Positions 18,118 through 27,602 of a DNA stretch of 64,000 nucleotides are shown piece after piece (position 1 is the first letter of the stretch; the number at the start of each line of letters is the position of its first letter). The DNA is from Xanthostigma xanthostigma (lineage: Eukaryota; Arthropoda; Insecta; Raphidioptera; Raphidiidae). Both the position numbers and the translations under genes were made by a program. The stretch spans positions 620,001 through 684,000 of the forward strand of contig OY754473.1 of NCBI GenBank assembly GCA_963575645.1, in the 5' to 3' direction. Below the pieces are notes generated by a model. That model was not told the DNA's origin and searched no databases. It saw only the letters and a list, made by a program, of their open reading frames with translations.

Positions 18118-18862
18118 AAATGGTTTGTAACATTCTAGACATAACACAACACCACATTCATTACGTACATTTGACCTTTTGACGTTTTTTTTTAGTGCTA
18201 CAATATGCACACCTCCTATAAGTTCCTTTTGAAGGCAAATGCAAACCAACGTTTGTTTGACGCAGTGTATTAGGTACGCTTATTGTCCTATTTGATCCTA
18301 TTTTTGAAATCTTTTGTTGCTTCATTATCTTTTATTTGTTCCTTGAAAGTCGCTTATCAATTCGTTTGGCAAAATGCTTCGGAACACTAATTGAGATATT
18401 ATTTTTTTATTTGACCGTTTTCGTTCGTGACAATAGATTATGTAGGAATTTACAATTTCAGTGTCAAGAAAATAATAGAAAAGTTTTACCCACCACTACG
18501 AGATTTTTTAGAGACATTATAACACTCAACAGATCAAAATGATCGACGCCCCTCATAAATTTATTGTAATCTTTAATTGCTTGGGGACAAACGATTACCT
18601 ATTTTGCTCCTTTTTTATTCGTCCGGGTAACTTTAGATTTTCCAGCAGGATTATGAAAATTTCTGATTAAAACGACGGGTTTCGACCCCCTGTCTCTCCA
18701 TTTGACAATGGATATGTCATCTGCTTGCACAAAATCTGAGGCTCCCATTTGTTTTAAATTCTTATCTGAAGCTAGCATATCTTTTGGATAAAATTTTCTG
18801 TTAGCACGGAATGTACCACATGCAAAAAACCCCAATGACAGCAAATTTGATAAAAGTGGTAT
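18118..18862 (-). pseudogene. piggyBac transposase, C-terminal part
   Basis: Continuation of the piggyBac beyond the mariner. The ORF 18844-18599 begins MLSLGFFACGTFRANRK and holds KQMGASDFV and ISIVKWRDRGSKPVV, the region leading to the third catalytic Asp. Further downstream frames end in a cysteine-rich block with NECGVVLCLECYKPFH at about 18118-18175, the C-terminal DNA-binding domain. Stops and frameshifts lie between 18540 and 18200. Confidence 0.65.
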
Positions 18863-18866
18863 AGTA

Positions 18867-19783
18867 ACGGGTGATTTTTTAAGAGGTATAGGATTTGATT
18901 TTCAAAAAAAACACAAAAAATTTGAAAAAATTGATGAAATCTTTATTGGAATCCATAGAACGATCAATATAATTTAATTTTTGAAGATGATTTCATGCAA
19001 ATGTTGGCCGCGGCTCCGCTGTAGATGGCCCATGCGCAAGGTCCAATTTTGGCATACTCTCTCCAAGATATCGGCCGATATTTCACGAATAAACGCTTCA
19101 ATATTGGCTTCCAGTGCGTCAATCGTTGCTGGTTTATCCCTGAAGACATGAGCCTTAACATGGCCCCACAAGAAATAGTCCAAAGGCGTTAAATCACACG
19201 ATCTAGGCAGCCAATTGACGGGCCCCAAACGTGAGATAAACTGTTCACCGAAGGCGGCTCTCAATTTAGCCATTGTTTCGCGCGCCGTGTGGCATGTGGC
19301 ACCGTCTTGTTGAAACCACATGTCAGGTATGTCCAATTCTTCCATTTTGGGCAAAAAAATCGTCAATCACCACACGGTAGCGTTCGCCATTCACAGTAAC
19401 GTTCCGGCCATCGTCGCCTCTGAAGAAGTACGGCCCGATGAGGCCACCGGCCCATAATCCTCACTCTACGTATGCGTGTTAGTGGTTTAATATCCAATAA
19501 TGTAAACTGGGTTCGAAATTTAGTCACAAGCTTCCGAATAGCTCCCTCAGTAGGCCGATCAAACTGCCCATAAATTGGAAGAAGTGAGCGATGCACTCTC
19601 TTAACCGAGCATGAATTTTGATAGTAAAATTCAATAATTTGTAAGCGTTGTTCGTTCGTAAGTCGATTCATGATTAAATTATAGACCAAACTGAACAAGT
19701 TTGACAATGACACAAGACACGATTCACGCGTGATCTGTCAAAAACAGTGTTGCCAAAAAGATACCAGCAAAAAAATCACTCGT
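18867..19783 (-). mobile_element. DD41D mariner-like element with TA target duplication
   Basis: A 917-bp element with matching termini ACGGGTGATTTTTT at 18867 and, inverted, ACGAGTGATTTTTT at 19783, flanked by TA at 18865-18866 and 19784-19785. It carries a minus-strand Tc1/mariner transposase. It is inserted inside the piggyBac transposase and is therefore younger than it. Confidence 0.85.
18974..19671 (-). pseudogene. Mariner transposase, internally deleted
   Basis: Starts at the ATG at 19671 with a helix-turn-helix domain (MNRLTNEQRLQIIEFYY...RPTEGAIRKLVTKF). After about 75 codons the frame is lost and homology jumps to RNVTVNGERYR, so roughly 90-100 codons including the first catalytic Asp are missing. 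The C-terminal frame 19366-18974 keeps WFQQDGATCHTA (second Asp) and PRSCDLTPLDYFLWG (third Asp). Counting from the QQD Asp to the Asp of PLDYF gives 41 intervening residues, the DD41D (rosa/VISITOR) spacing. The deletion and frameshift make it nonautonomous. Confidence 0.8.
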
Positions 19784-19785
19784 TA

Positions 19786-20520
19786 GAAAAAAAAATTATC
19801 GAAATACAAACACCTACCCGTATTTTTGAGAGGCTCTGATAAAGTCAGAACGGTTTTTTCTCCCAGAGTACCCTCTTGAACTGAATCCGATTTTCCCTCA
19901 TTGACAATAATATTATATAAATATCCAGTTTCAGCACAATTGAGTGCCCAAATTTTAAAACCTCTTTTGATAGGTTTTAAAGGCATATACTGCTTTAGCC
20001 TTGATCTGCCTTTAAAACCTACCATACTTTCATCAATGGATGCATTTCTGCTGATTGTAAAGGACATACTATATTTTCTAATCAAAATATTTATTAGTGG
20101 CCTAACTTTGTAAAATTTGTCATACTCATCTTGCCCCCTTTTAGACATTTGAGCATTGTCATTTGCATGTAGATATCTTAAAATTTGCAAAAAACGCTTC
20201 AAAGACATGTAAATTTTGGTCAGTTGACCAGTACATTCTTAAACCTGGCAGGGGATGAATCCCAATTATAATCAAAATTGCCAAAAAAGCATCAAACTCC
20301 TTTTCAGACAGATCTAAATTAAAATTAATTAACTTCCTTAATGCTTACTTAAGGTACGCATTCACTACAGTCATCAATCTTGAAATCGGGGTCATTGAAA
20401 GAATCGTCGCTGTCCCAGTCCATTGAAACGGCTGATTGAGCTGATGTAGATGGCTGAGTAGTGTGGTGGAATTATTTTTCCATGCACATACTTCTTAATC
20501 TATCATGAAAACGTGACATC
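19786..20520 (-). pseudogene. piggyBac transposase, N-terminal and catalytic part
   Basis: The clean ORF 20208-19783 holds RFLQILRYLHANDN, NASIDESMVGFKGRSRLKQY (with the first catalytic Asp in DESM), PIKRGFKIW and LYFDNFF (second Asp), which are landmark piggyBac DDE motifs. Upstream pieces (KEFDAFLAILII, GLRMYWSTDQNL, and an acidic N-terminus with MDWDSDDSF) lie in other frames. An in-frame TAA occurs about 16 codons after the probable start near 20515. At 19785 the mariner insertion cuts the FDNFF region. The T run there is one base too long to rejoin the reading frame, so the gene was dead or became so after insertion. Confidence 0.75.
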
Positions 20521-20801
20521 GCACGTCATGTTTTAATTTTTATAAAGAAAACACATTTTATACATATATTTAAACATTTAATCTACAATATTTTACTATT
20601 TTTATCCATGCATCTTTTATTTCAGTCTACACAGAAATACTTCTACTAATGTCATCTGCCTCAACGATAGAAATATTTATAGGTGTCTATTAATGTATTG
20701 AGGATTATTGTTACCGCTGCCCATACATCCAACTCTAGTATTACCCGAGGGTATTTGATAACTGCTCCCACACTTCCTACATTATGTACCTGCACACTGA
20801 G

Positions 20802-21290
20802 TCAACCTTGATCTTCCTGGAATCCTTCTAAATTGTTTTCAGGACGGGGCTCAGACTTGTCATGGTGTTCGATCTTACACCTCCCCTCTTCCAGTTCTAG
20901 TATAGAGTCTATGCACTCATTTATTCCACTCAAGACATCATTTTTTACCTGTCGTTTTAGTAGCTCTAATTTAATCTCCTTCTTGTATCTCTTTCTAGAA
21001 TTACAGTGGTAACATGTATCTATTATCTCTATGAATCCTTCCATACCCAGACTGTATCTCATTATAACTAGGATTACATATGTCGAAGCTAATGCCAAGA
21101 TTGCTCCTCCCATTGTGGGTATCCAGATGGATTTACATTTATCTATTATTTCATTGTGATAGCAGAATACACAGTTATCACACCCTGTCATTGGACTATA
21201 GAACTCCCCTTCACATACTGTACAATTAAACTTTATCAAGCCATACCATCTTCCGGGGTATTCATTCTCACCTTCTTTATTTGTGGCCAC
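20802..21290 (-). CDS. Cysteine-rich single-pass membrane protein, copy 2
   Basis: A 162-codon open frame whose first codon is GTG. No ATG precedes the conserved part, and an acceptor-like CTAAATAG sits just upstream, so this is probably the last exon of a longer protein. Landmarks: GRWYGLIKFNCTVC, GCDNCVFCYHNEIIDKC, a hydrophobic helix (GGAILALASTYVILVIMRY, about residues 61-79), then TCYHCNSRKRYKKE and a charged helical tail. CxxC pairs lie on both sides of the membrane segment, suggesting zinc binding. A relative lies at 1-265 on the same strand. I do not recognise the family. A tail of a viral-type glycoprotein carried by a retroelement is one possibility. The frame is intact. Confidence 0.5.
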   Translation of the reverse strand: MATNKEGENEYPGRWYGLIKFNCTVCEGEFYSPMTGCDNCVFCYHNEIIDKCKSIWIPTMGGAILALASTYVILVIMRYSLGMEGFIEIIDTCYHCNSRKRYKKEIKLELLKRQVKNDVLSGINECIDSILELEEGRCKIEHHDKSEPRPENNLEGFQEDQG

Positions 21291-21828
21291 TCTATTTAGT
21301 TTTTAATACAGAAAGAAAAAATTTTATTTAACATCAAGCTTACATTTATCTAATTTGATTTTGTTGTATTTTCAGTTGAAATTGTCTATGGATCCTTTTT
21401 GTTTTTATTTATATAAAGAAAATTTAAGAAATAAAATTTATATATCTAATTATATTATTTTTTTTTTTTTGTTAAAATGTCTACTTATCTTTGTAATTTC
21501 AATGATCCCAATGACCGGCAGCGCCTTGATTTCATCGGGTGCCGCGCTATGTACAGCTGTACTTTTATATTACTTTTTACAAAAGCACAAATTTTAAATT
21601 TTAACGTAAAAATGAAATTGGAAGCTATTGAACTCCGGCAACCATTTTTTTTTTCAATTTACGGGAAGGCGAAATGACCGCACTCAAACACGGATCATTC
21701 GCAACAGCCTCGAACAAAAGCATCGATTCAGAGATCTGTAATCAATTTGAATGTAATAAACGCTACCTCGCATACGTCCGATACAATTTTGTACTTAGAC
21801 TATATAATTAATGGACTTACGCAGGTTG
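21291..21828. other. No assignable gene
   Basis: AT-rich, with short overlapping ORFs only; nothing recognised. Confidence 0.35.
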
Positions 21829-22065
21829 TCATGGAACATTGGACGTGACAGTAGAATAATTTCGAGAACGCCTAGGAGAACTGCTAAGGGTCGTATGTAA
21901 CTTTCCATTATCTGCATCACTGTCGCCATCATAATCTGAATCTTCAGCTTGCTCTTCGGAAATTGATATCGAGTCCAGCATAGCATGTACATCATCGGAT
22001 GTCATTTGCTTCAAATCTTTAAAATGTAAAACCCTGGTAGCTTTTCGAATATTCTCTAAAAAATA
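21829..22065 (-). pseudogene. Acidic fragment, possibly piggyBac N-terminus
   Basis: An acceptor-like TTTTTTAG leads into KDLKQMTSDDVHAMLDS and the acidic stretch EDSDYDGDSDADNG, followed by SSSPRRSRNYS. Acidic Ser/Asp-rich leaders of this kind start many piggyBac transposases, but no catalytic domain follows before 21800. Identity is uncertain. Confidence 0.25.
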
Positions 22066-22080
22066 ACGCAGTATTTAGTA

Positions 22081-23330
22081 ACAAAAAATGTTGATAATGC
22101 TTACGACAATAATTTTACACGATGTTTTATCACAGAGACACATCAAATGGGACTGATGAAACATGGAAAAAATACTGACTTTTATATTATACACCTGGAT
22201 GTGTTTTTGAATGTGTTTGATTGAAGAAGCAGATAGGGTGGGGTTTCAGAGGAATATTTATTTTTAAAATTATTTTTTTTTCTCAAACAAAATATGCCGT
22301 ATTAGTTTAAGATGTAAAAAACTGTATGTTCAATCAACACACACGTTCCCCGATAATATGAGGTAAGAGAGAGAGAGAGGAAAAGAAAAACTACACAATA
22401 TTTATTCATTTTTTTCTTTATAAGCAACTTGAGATAAATAAACTATTAGAAAAATACATGTATAAAATAATACAACACAGTCAGTTATTATTTTTTTATT
22501 CTTATCAAATTTAGATACAAAAAAAACAAAAATATTTAAATGTACATTTATTGGTAAATATAGATAATTTGTATGTTTATCCACAAAATACATGTGTTCA
22601 ATAATAATAATAATACAACACTGTATACCTATTCGTATATTAATTTTTTATTTTTTAGCAAATATAGATACAATAATACAAATAAAATAAAACATAAATG
22701 CAATACATAGAATATTTATATAGATATGTTTTTAGTAAATATAGATACAATAATACAAAATAAAATAATACAAAATAAAATAATACAAAAATGCAATACA
22801 TAGAATATATTTAGATAGATATGATTCTAGGATTATTCAATATAAAACTACAAAAATTACGACAAAACTACGCAATAACACACACACAAACACACACACA
22901 TACACAGTTTCTTTCTCTCCTTCTCTCTCTGTATGTGTGTTTTGTGTGTGTGTGTGTGTAAGAGCTGTGTTAGACATATATTTTTAGTTTTTTATTTTGT
23001 AAAAGATTATTCCTGCAATAATTGCAGTAGCTGTTACACTAGGAAGAATTCTTCGTTTTTTTTTTCTTTTAAAGTGAAGAACTACTTCCCAGAAACTCGA
23101 CATGACATTTTAATAATTTTGAAAATCATGTCGAGAAAAAAGAAGTTAATTATTAACTTCTTTTTAATGAGACTCTGTGGCTTTAACGCCTTTAACAAAA
23201 AATAAATAAATCTTAAGCACACTTAGTTTTTGATTACCGACTTTTTTGCGAAATACTTTTTTTATTTTGTGGCATCGCCGTTCTTTTTTTTTTTCGTCGA
23301 AGAGAAGAATTTTTCCAGTTATCTTTGTAA
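22081..23330. other. Low-complexity AT-rich spacer with CA/GT runs
   Basis: Contains repeated AATACAA/AATAAAATA tracts (22660-22810), CA and GT dinucleotide runs facing each other around a CT-rich core (about 22878-22962), and a short inverted repeat near 23135-23165. No gene seen. Confidence 0.5.
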
Positions 23331-23367
23331 ACAATGTCAAATACTACCTTGTATTATTATTAATTAA

Positions 23368-25356
23368 TTATTCGTTTAATTTTACATGTCCGTATGCTAA
23401 AGTGTCTGTCGAATTGGGCAATAAACAACGTTTATCGTCTTCACCCGATAGAGCGACTTTGCACACGTTTTGTGTGAAAAGAACGTGTTTTATCGATCGA
23501 AAAACAGACATCTGACAACGAACCGATTTCTTTCCGGTCAAACACTTGAGATAATCAGAAATGGGAATTTTTTCTACGACGTTTTTGCGAATTCCCTTTA
23601 TTCGTTTTTTCGTTCTAAAACGATACACTCTAAACGCATACATTTTAGAACGAAGTCCGACGAAGACGTCGATGATTTTTCCGTTCGCCTCGTCTTTTAT
23701 GAGTCCGAGTACTTTTTTATTGACGAGCGGAAGACCGTACTGATTATCTAAGGCATAACCGGACTTATCAAATCTGTGTAAATCGGTTTTGATGTCGGAA
23801 TAAAAATCTTCAGTTTTTATTTCCATCATCAGAGAATCGGTGTCTGTGTAGAGAAGTTTAACGCACTCGCCCTATTTCTTTTTCATATAGTCATAATAAA
23901 ATTCATACATTAAAAATTTGGACAGATCGAGTACAGTGAATCCTACATAATTGGGTTTATTATGAGTTACGCTTAAACGTTTCATCTGTACGGCAACGAA
24001 ATTTTCATCAAATATCGACAGCGAATGAAAGTTTGGTTTTGCAATTAAATGTTCCGCTCTAATTTTTTTCCCGAAATTTTTCCAACGAGTTAATAATTTT
24101 ACGTCGACGCGCTTCTCTACACATTCGACTGTCTTCCCATAGATCGCATTGTTTAAAAGCTTAAAAAACTGTTTGTCAAAATCAGACTTGGCTTCCGAGC
24201 GACGCTGTGTATTAAAATCAATGTACGTCTTTAACCAACAAGTCTGATTGAATTTTAAGATTCTATGAACCTTCTCAACGCCAAACCGTGCTCCAATGCC
24301 TGTTTTAAAGTTTTATAATGTATAACATAGTTTTTTTTATCAAACAAGGTAGTCAACAATTTTTTATATTAAGTTTTTGTTTTTGGTGGTATCATTCTCT
24401 CCGCACAAAAAGGCAGATCGTTATGAGAATCGTGTAAATGCGACGGATAGTCTAAGTCAACTTCTAAAATATAACCAAACTCGTCGTCATCTTTTTTATC
24501 TTTTAATGAAAAATTTTGAATTTCCCTCTTGTCAAGCCAACTGAAATTGCCAATAGGCAAACTTTGACTCATTGCCCAGCCATAGAGGTTATTCGAATCT
24601 AAATACATTATATATTTTGACTCTTTTATTTTCGTTATAATTTTCCATGTATTTATTATTAAGCCATAGAGGTTATTCGAATCTAAATACATTATATATT
24701 TTGACTCTTTATTTTCGTTATAATTTTCCATGTATTTATTATTACTTTTAGTGAACCTGTTTGAGCATTGAGAGATACCCCCACGTATTCCTTTCTTAAT
24801 GAAATTCAACATGTCAACATCGGTGAGCAGTTGTATTTCTACGTCGGTGAATTTGAGCATCGAATCCCACGAGAGTCCTGGCGTTGTATAATAATGAGCG
24901 GGATCTAAGTTGTACATTTTTTGACAGACCGTTCGACAATTTTCAAAAATATCCGTTAAGAGCAGTACATCAGTTTTAAGATAAATGTCTGAATATTCTC
25001 CGATCGTCTTACAATCGAATTCACGCCAAACTGTTTCGGTATGCTCGTAATCCGAATCGGAAATATTCTTGTTTTTTAATGAACTGAAAAATTTAGAAAT
25101 GATGATGATGATGCTGAAGTTGACTGCTGTGGAACGGATGACTGTTGTGTATCTCTGCTCTTCATTGTATGATGAACAATCGTTTTAACATTTGCACTGA
25201 CACTAGACCGACTTGTTTCACCGGGTTCCTTTAAATAGTGTTTCGTTTTATTACAAATTTCACCAAAGTCAGTAGCACTTGCGCAACTGAATTTTAAATG
25301 TCTTATAAATTGTCCAGACGAGTAAAATTTTTAATGCACACATCGCACCTAAACAT
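23368..25356 (-). pseudogene. C2H2 finger fused to PolB C-terminal half, copy 4
   Basis: The ATG at 25356 starts a C2H2 motif (MFRCDVC) that breaks within 20 codons. By about 25085 the sequence is already polymerase, beginning just upstream of exonuclease III (YLKTDVLLL). It continues with PAHYYTTPGLSWDSMLKF, DVDMLNFIKKGIRGGISQ, motif A (YLDSNNLYG, duplicated), WAMSQSLPIGNFSW, a thumb/TPR region, motif C (DTDS near 23845) and the C-terminus KKVLGLIKDE, GLRSKMYAF, TLAYGH. The N-terminal exonuclease I, endonuclease VII and exonuclease II regions are absent, a deletion complementary to copies 1, 2 and 7. Stops and frameshifts (for example near 24360 and 23870) inactivate it. The 3' flank matches copy 8 down to about 23330. 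Confidence 0.82.
24578..24745. repeat. 84-bp tandem duplication across polymerase motif A
   Basis: The units start at 24578 and 24662 and are nearly identical. They encode KYIMYLDSNNLYG twice, with a one-base length difference that puts the intervening part in another frame. Confidence 0.8.
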
Positions 25357-25371
25357 GTTTATATTTATTTT

Positions 25372-25590
25372 TCACACTTTTTTAAAATCATCTTCTTCTT
25401 TTTTTGAACAATTTTTTTCCACACGGGGTTGTTTAAAATTCCACTTTTTGTTAGCTTTGTCGTAATAAAGATCGTTATCCATGGCAGTAGTCCACTCGGC
25501 AGTCACTGGATTATAAAAACAACGGTAAGGACACATGACGAGTTGTTGTTGTTTATTTCTTTTCTTTTTTGAAAAATGATCTAAGAACAA
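25372..25590 (-). CDS. Small FYNP-motif protein
   Basis: The open frame begins just after an acceptor-like TTGTTCTTAG at 25586-25595; its first ATG gives a 54-residue product from about 25536. It contains CPYRCFYNPVTAEWTTAMD, then YYDKANKKWNF and a lysine- and acid-rich tail. The plus-strand region 35077-35297 encodes a clear relative with PYRCFYDPDNNTWITANDD and KRWVFKEP, so the sequence is conserved as protein. It ends 15 bases before the C2H2-PolB start at 25356 on the same strand. Its function is unknown; the W/Y-rich repeats could form a small beta domain. Confidence 0.45.
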   Translation of the reverse strand: MFLDHFSKKKRNKQQQLVMCPYRCFYNPVTAEWTTAMDNDLYYDKANKKWNFKQPRVEKNCSKKEEDDFKKV

Positions 25591-25892
25591 TCACAAACGT
25601 GTAAATGACGGCGCATAAACATTAAGACGCATGCAATGTATGCGTCGCTTCGTCTATCGGGATAAATGCGGGACGCTACTTCTAAAGCGTCCCTAAACTG
25701 AGCAACGGTTACATTTAGCACAGTCCCGTCATCAAAATATAACTTGAAGCGAATCGGATTCGCATTAAACGCACCTGATGCAGTAGGATTGAATGCTTCA
25801 AAACTATTTACAGGAGACGGGGGTGGAGTCGCAGGAGGTTCAGATGCTTCTTGCGGCGTCTGCGCTGATTGTTTGTTTTGTTCTTCAGACAT
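25581..25892 (-). CDS. Small proline-rich protein of unknown function
   Basis: The ATG at 25892 gives 103 residues. The first 40 are polar and proline-rich (QTPQEASEPPATPPPSPV). The rest looks globular, with RFKLYFDDGTVLNVTV, RDALEVASRIYP and a final cysteine- and histidine-containing RRHLHVCDC. It lies 310 bases downstream of the OB-like gene at 26202 and overlaps or abuts the FYNP frame. The position between OB-like and C2H2-PolB is the slot occupied by the Cys-rich gene in unit 2, so this interval seems to hold variable small genes. No family recognised. Confidence 0.45.
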   Translation of the reverse strand: MSEEQNKQSAQTPQEASEPPATPPPSPVNSFEAFNPTASGAFNANPIRFKLYFDDGTVLNVTVAQFRDALEVASRIYPDRRSDAYIACVLMFMRRHLHVCDCS

Positions 25893-26201
25893 CTCTATTT
25901 TAATCACTGTCACACAACACTGTAGATAACAAGAGAGACTTTTCAAAGAAGTACTGTACACCACCGGCAACTAGTAGCGCTATTTATTATGTCAACTATA
26001 AGCGTAATTGCATCCCCACTTCATTTGTATATTATATGTTTAAGTCCGAAAAAAAAACATCGCGTGTGAAAAGTTGTTTTTAATGCGTTCACACAACATC
26101 ACTTTTACACAAATTAATTATTCTATTATAACGTCATCATCCTCATCAGTGGCGTGCTCATCTTCACTGCTGTTGTTTTCATCCAAACCCAAAGATTCAA
26201 A

Positions 26202-26627
26202 TTAAGTTTCACTAAAATCATTTTCGAGTATGCTTTTCTTGTTCTTCTTCTTCTTCTCGTCGGCACCCAATTCATTTTTGTAGTCCTCAAAATCGAATGG
26301 CTTCCGCTTTTTGTTTCTTTTTGTATTCACGTCGATGAACTGAATAATTGCCGTGTTATACTTTCCTTGCTTCTCCATACCTTTGTATATCATGGCTATA
26401 TTCTTTCTTTCGAGAAGAAATGTTTTGTTTTCATCGGACATGCTATTGAATCGATCAGGAAGGAATACGCTGCCGTCTTTGAGTTCCACGATGAATTTTT
26501 CACCGTATTTTGTTTGAATTTGTTTCACTTTTAAAATTCTATAAGGTGCATACTTGTCCAAAGCTTCCAGTTTTAAAAACTTCTTGAAACTTTTTGAACC
26601 TGATCCGATTTCGTTGAGTTTGTCCAT
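26202..26627 (-). CDS. OB-fold-like small protein with intact tail
   Basis: An intact 141-residue ORF beginning MDKLNEIGSGSKSF. The core has YAPYRILKVKQIQTKYGEK, GSVFLPDRFNSM, NIAMIYKGMEKQGKY and IIQFIDV. The tail is lysine-rich, then acidic. It belongs to the same subgroup as the 13282 and 13770 proteins. An intron of about 114 bases (donor GTAAG at 26759, acceptor TTTGTAG at 26646) lies in the leader, in the same relative place as the introns in front of the other family members. A TATA-like TATATATAAC occurs on this strand at about 27021-27030. The frame is open and this copy could be expressed. Confidence 0.65.
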   Translation of the reverse strand: MDKLNEIGSGSKSFKKFLKLEALDKYAPYRILKVKQIQTKYGEKFIVELKDGSVFLPDRFNSMSDENKTFLLERKNIAMIYKGMEKQGKYNTAIIQFIDVNTKRNKKRKPFDFEDYKNELGADEKKKKNKKSILENDFSET

Positions 26628-27158
26628 GCTTTCTTTTTTATTTTACTACAAACAAGAATGAACATTAAAAAAAACAGTACTTAATTCAAGAGTATTCGAA
26701 TACAATCAATGATTAATATTTAATATTATAAAAAGTGTAATTAGTCTCTTGTTTCTTACCTTGTATGTTTAAATATAATTTTGAATATAATTTCAATCAA
26801 AATAATTTATTTCAGTACGTAGAAGAACAACACAGTATTACAAAAAAAAAAACAAACAAACAAACAAAACAGTTAACTTACGTATATAGAACCGCTACCT
26901 AAGAACCGGATAACTATCTGTTATTCAGTGTACAATTAAAAGAACAGCGCGTACTAGCTTTAAAGTTAAACTGTTACTTTGCAAGTACTTTGATCACTGT
27001 GAAAAGATGCACGGACTCTTGTTATATATACGAATCGAATAACTATTTCAGCAAATAGATTATGTTTCTCACAGAATAATTGTCTGGGAAGAAAGATGAC
27101 ATTTCAATAACGAAAACACGTCAGTTCAGTGTGATGAGAAATTGACATTTTAATTTTG
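26628..27158. other. Leader intron and promoter region of the OB-like gene
   Basis: AT-rich. It holds the leader intron (26646-26759), an A run at 26841-26850 and a minus-strand TATA-like sequence at about 27021-27030. Nothing else recognised. Confidence 0.35.
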
Positions 27159-27450
27159 TTATCCGGATGTTGTGACAATTTTATTACTGGGAATGTAATC
27201 TTTCACAGTTCTAGTTTTGTTTACGTCAATTCGATGAGAGACCGTAACATTTTGATTTTGTCTGCCACATGCAGTGACAACATCCATCGCTGGGGAACTT
27301 GACATTTCGTTCTTGCTTATTGCGTCAATTCGATGAGACTGTGATATTTGATTTTTGTCGGCCACATGCGATGACATCACATCCATCGTTGGAAAACTTG
27401 ACATTTCATGTTCTTGGCTTATTGCGTCAGTTCGATGAGAGTTTGTATTC
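27159..27450 (-). repeat. About 100-bp tandem repeats with an open frame
   Basis: Three units start with GTCAATTCGATGAGA-type sequence near 27223, 27322 and 27427. They translate on the minus strand into repeated MSSxPxMDV...SHRIDA units of about 33 residues without stops. Coding status is doubtful; an open repeat can arise by chance when the period is a multiple of three. Confidence 0.45.
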
Positions 27451-27602
27451 GTTTCCGTGTTCCAGTTTGTAGTGTGTGGTCATTTGCAATTTGCTTTGTC
27501 ATTTCGTGTCGCTCAGTTGCGCTTTGAATTCAGTCCTGTACGCATCGTGATAAGTTTGTGTGTGTGTGTGTGTCTTCGATAGTTTTTGATTTTGGTAGAA
27601 TG

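Larger units (their letters stand above)
17746..20520 (-). mobile_element. piggyBac element interrupted by a mariner
   Basis: One end is TTAA followed by CCCTTTATAGGACA at 17746-17763, the characteristic piggyBac target site and CCCTTT-type terminus. The transposase reads on the minus strand from about 20520 to 18118, split by the mariner at 18867-19783. The other terminus was not found before 20800. The acidic N-terminus (WDSDDSFNDPDF), the DDE core and the cysteine-rich C-terminus are all recognisable but carry stops. Confidence 0.7.

Noticed and set aside
22402-22593. Small hydrophobic ORF
   Set aside because: Low-complexity region; ORFs of this size are expected by chance and none is conserved in the window.
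22860-22965. CRISPR or structured repeat array
   Set aside because: It is simple CA/GT and CT microsatellite sequence without spacers.
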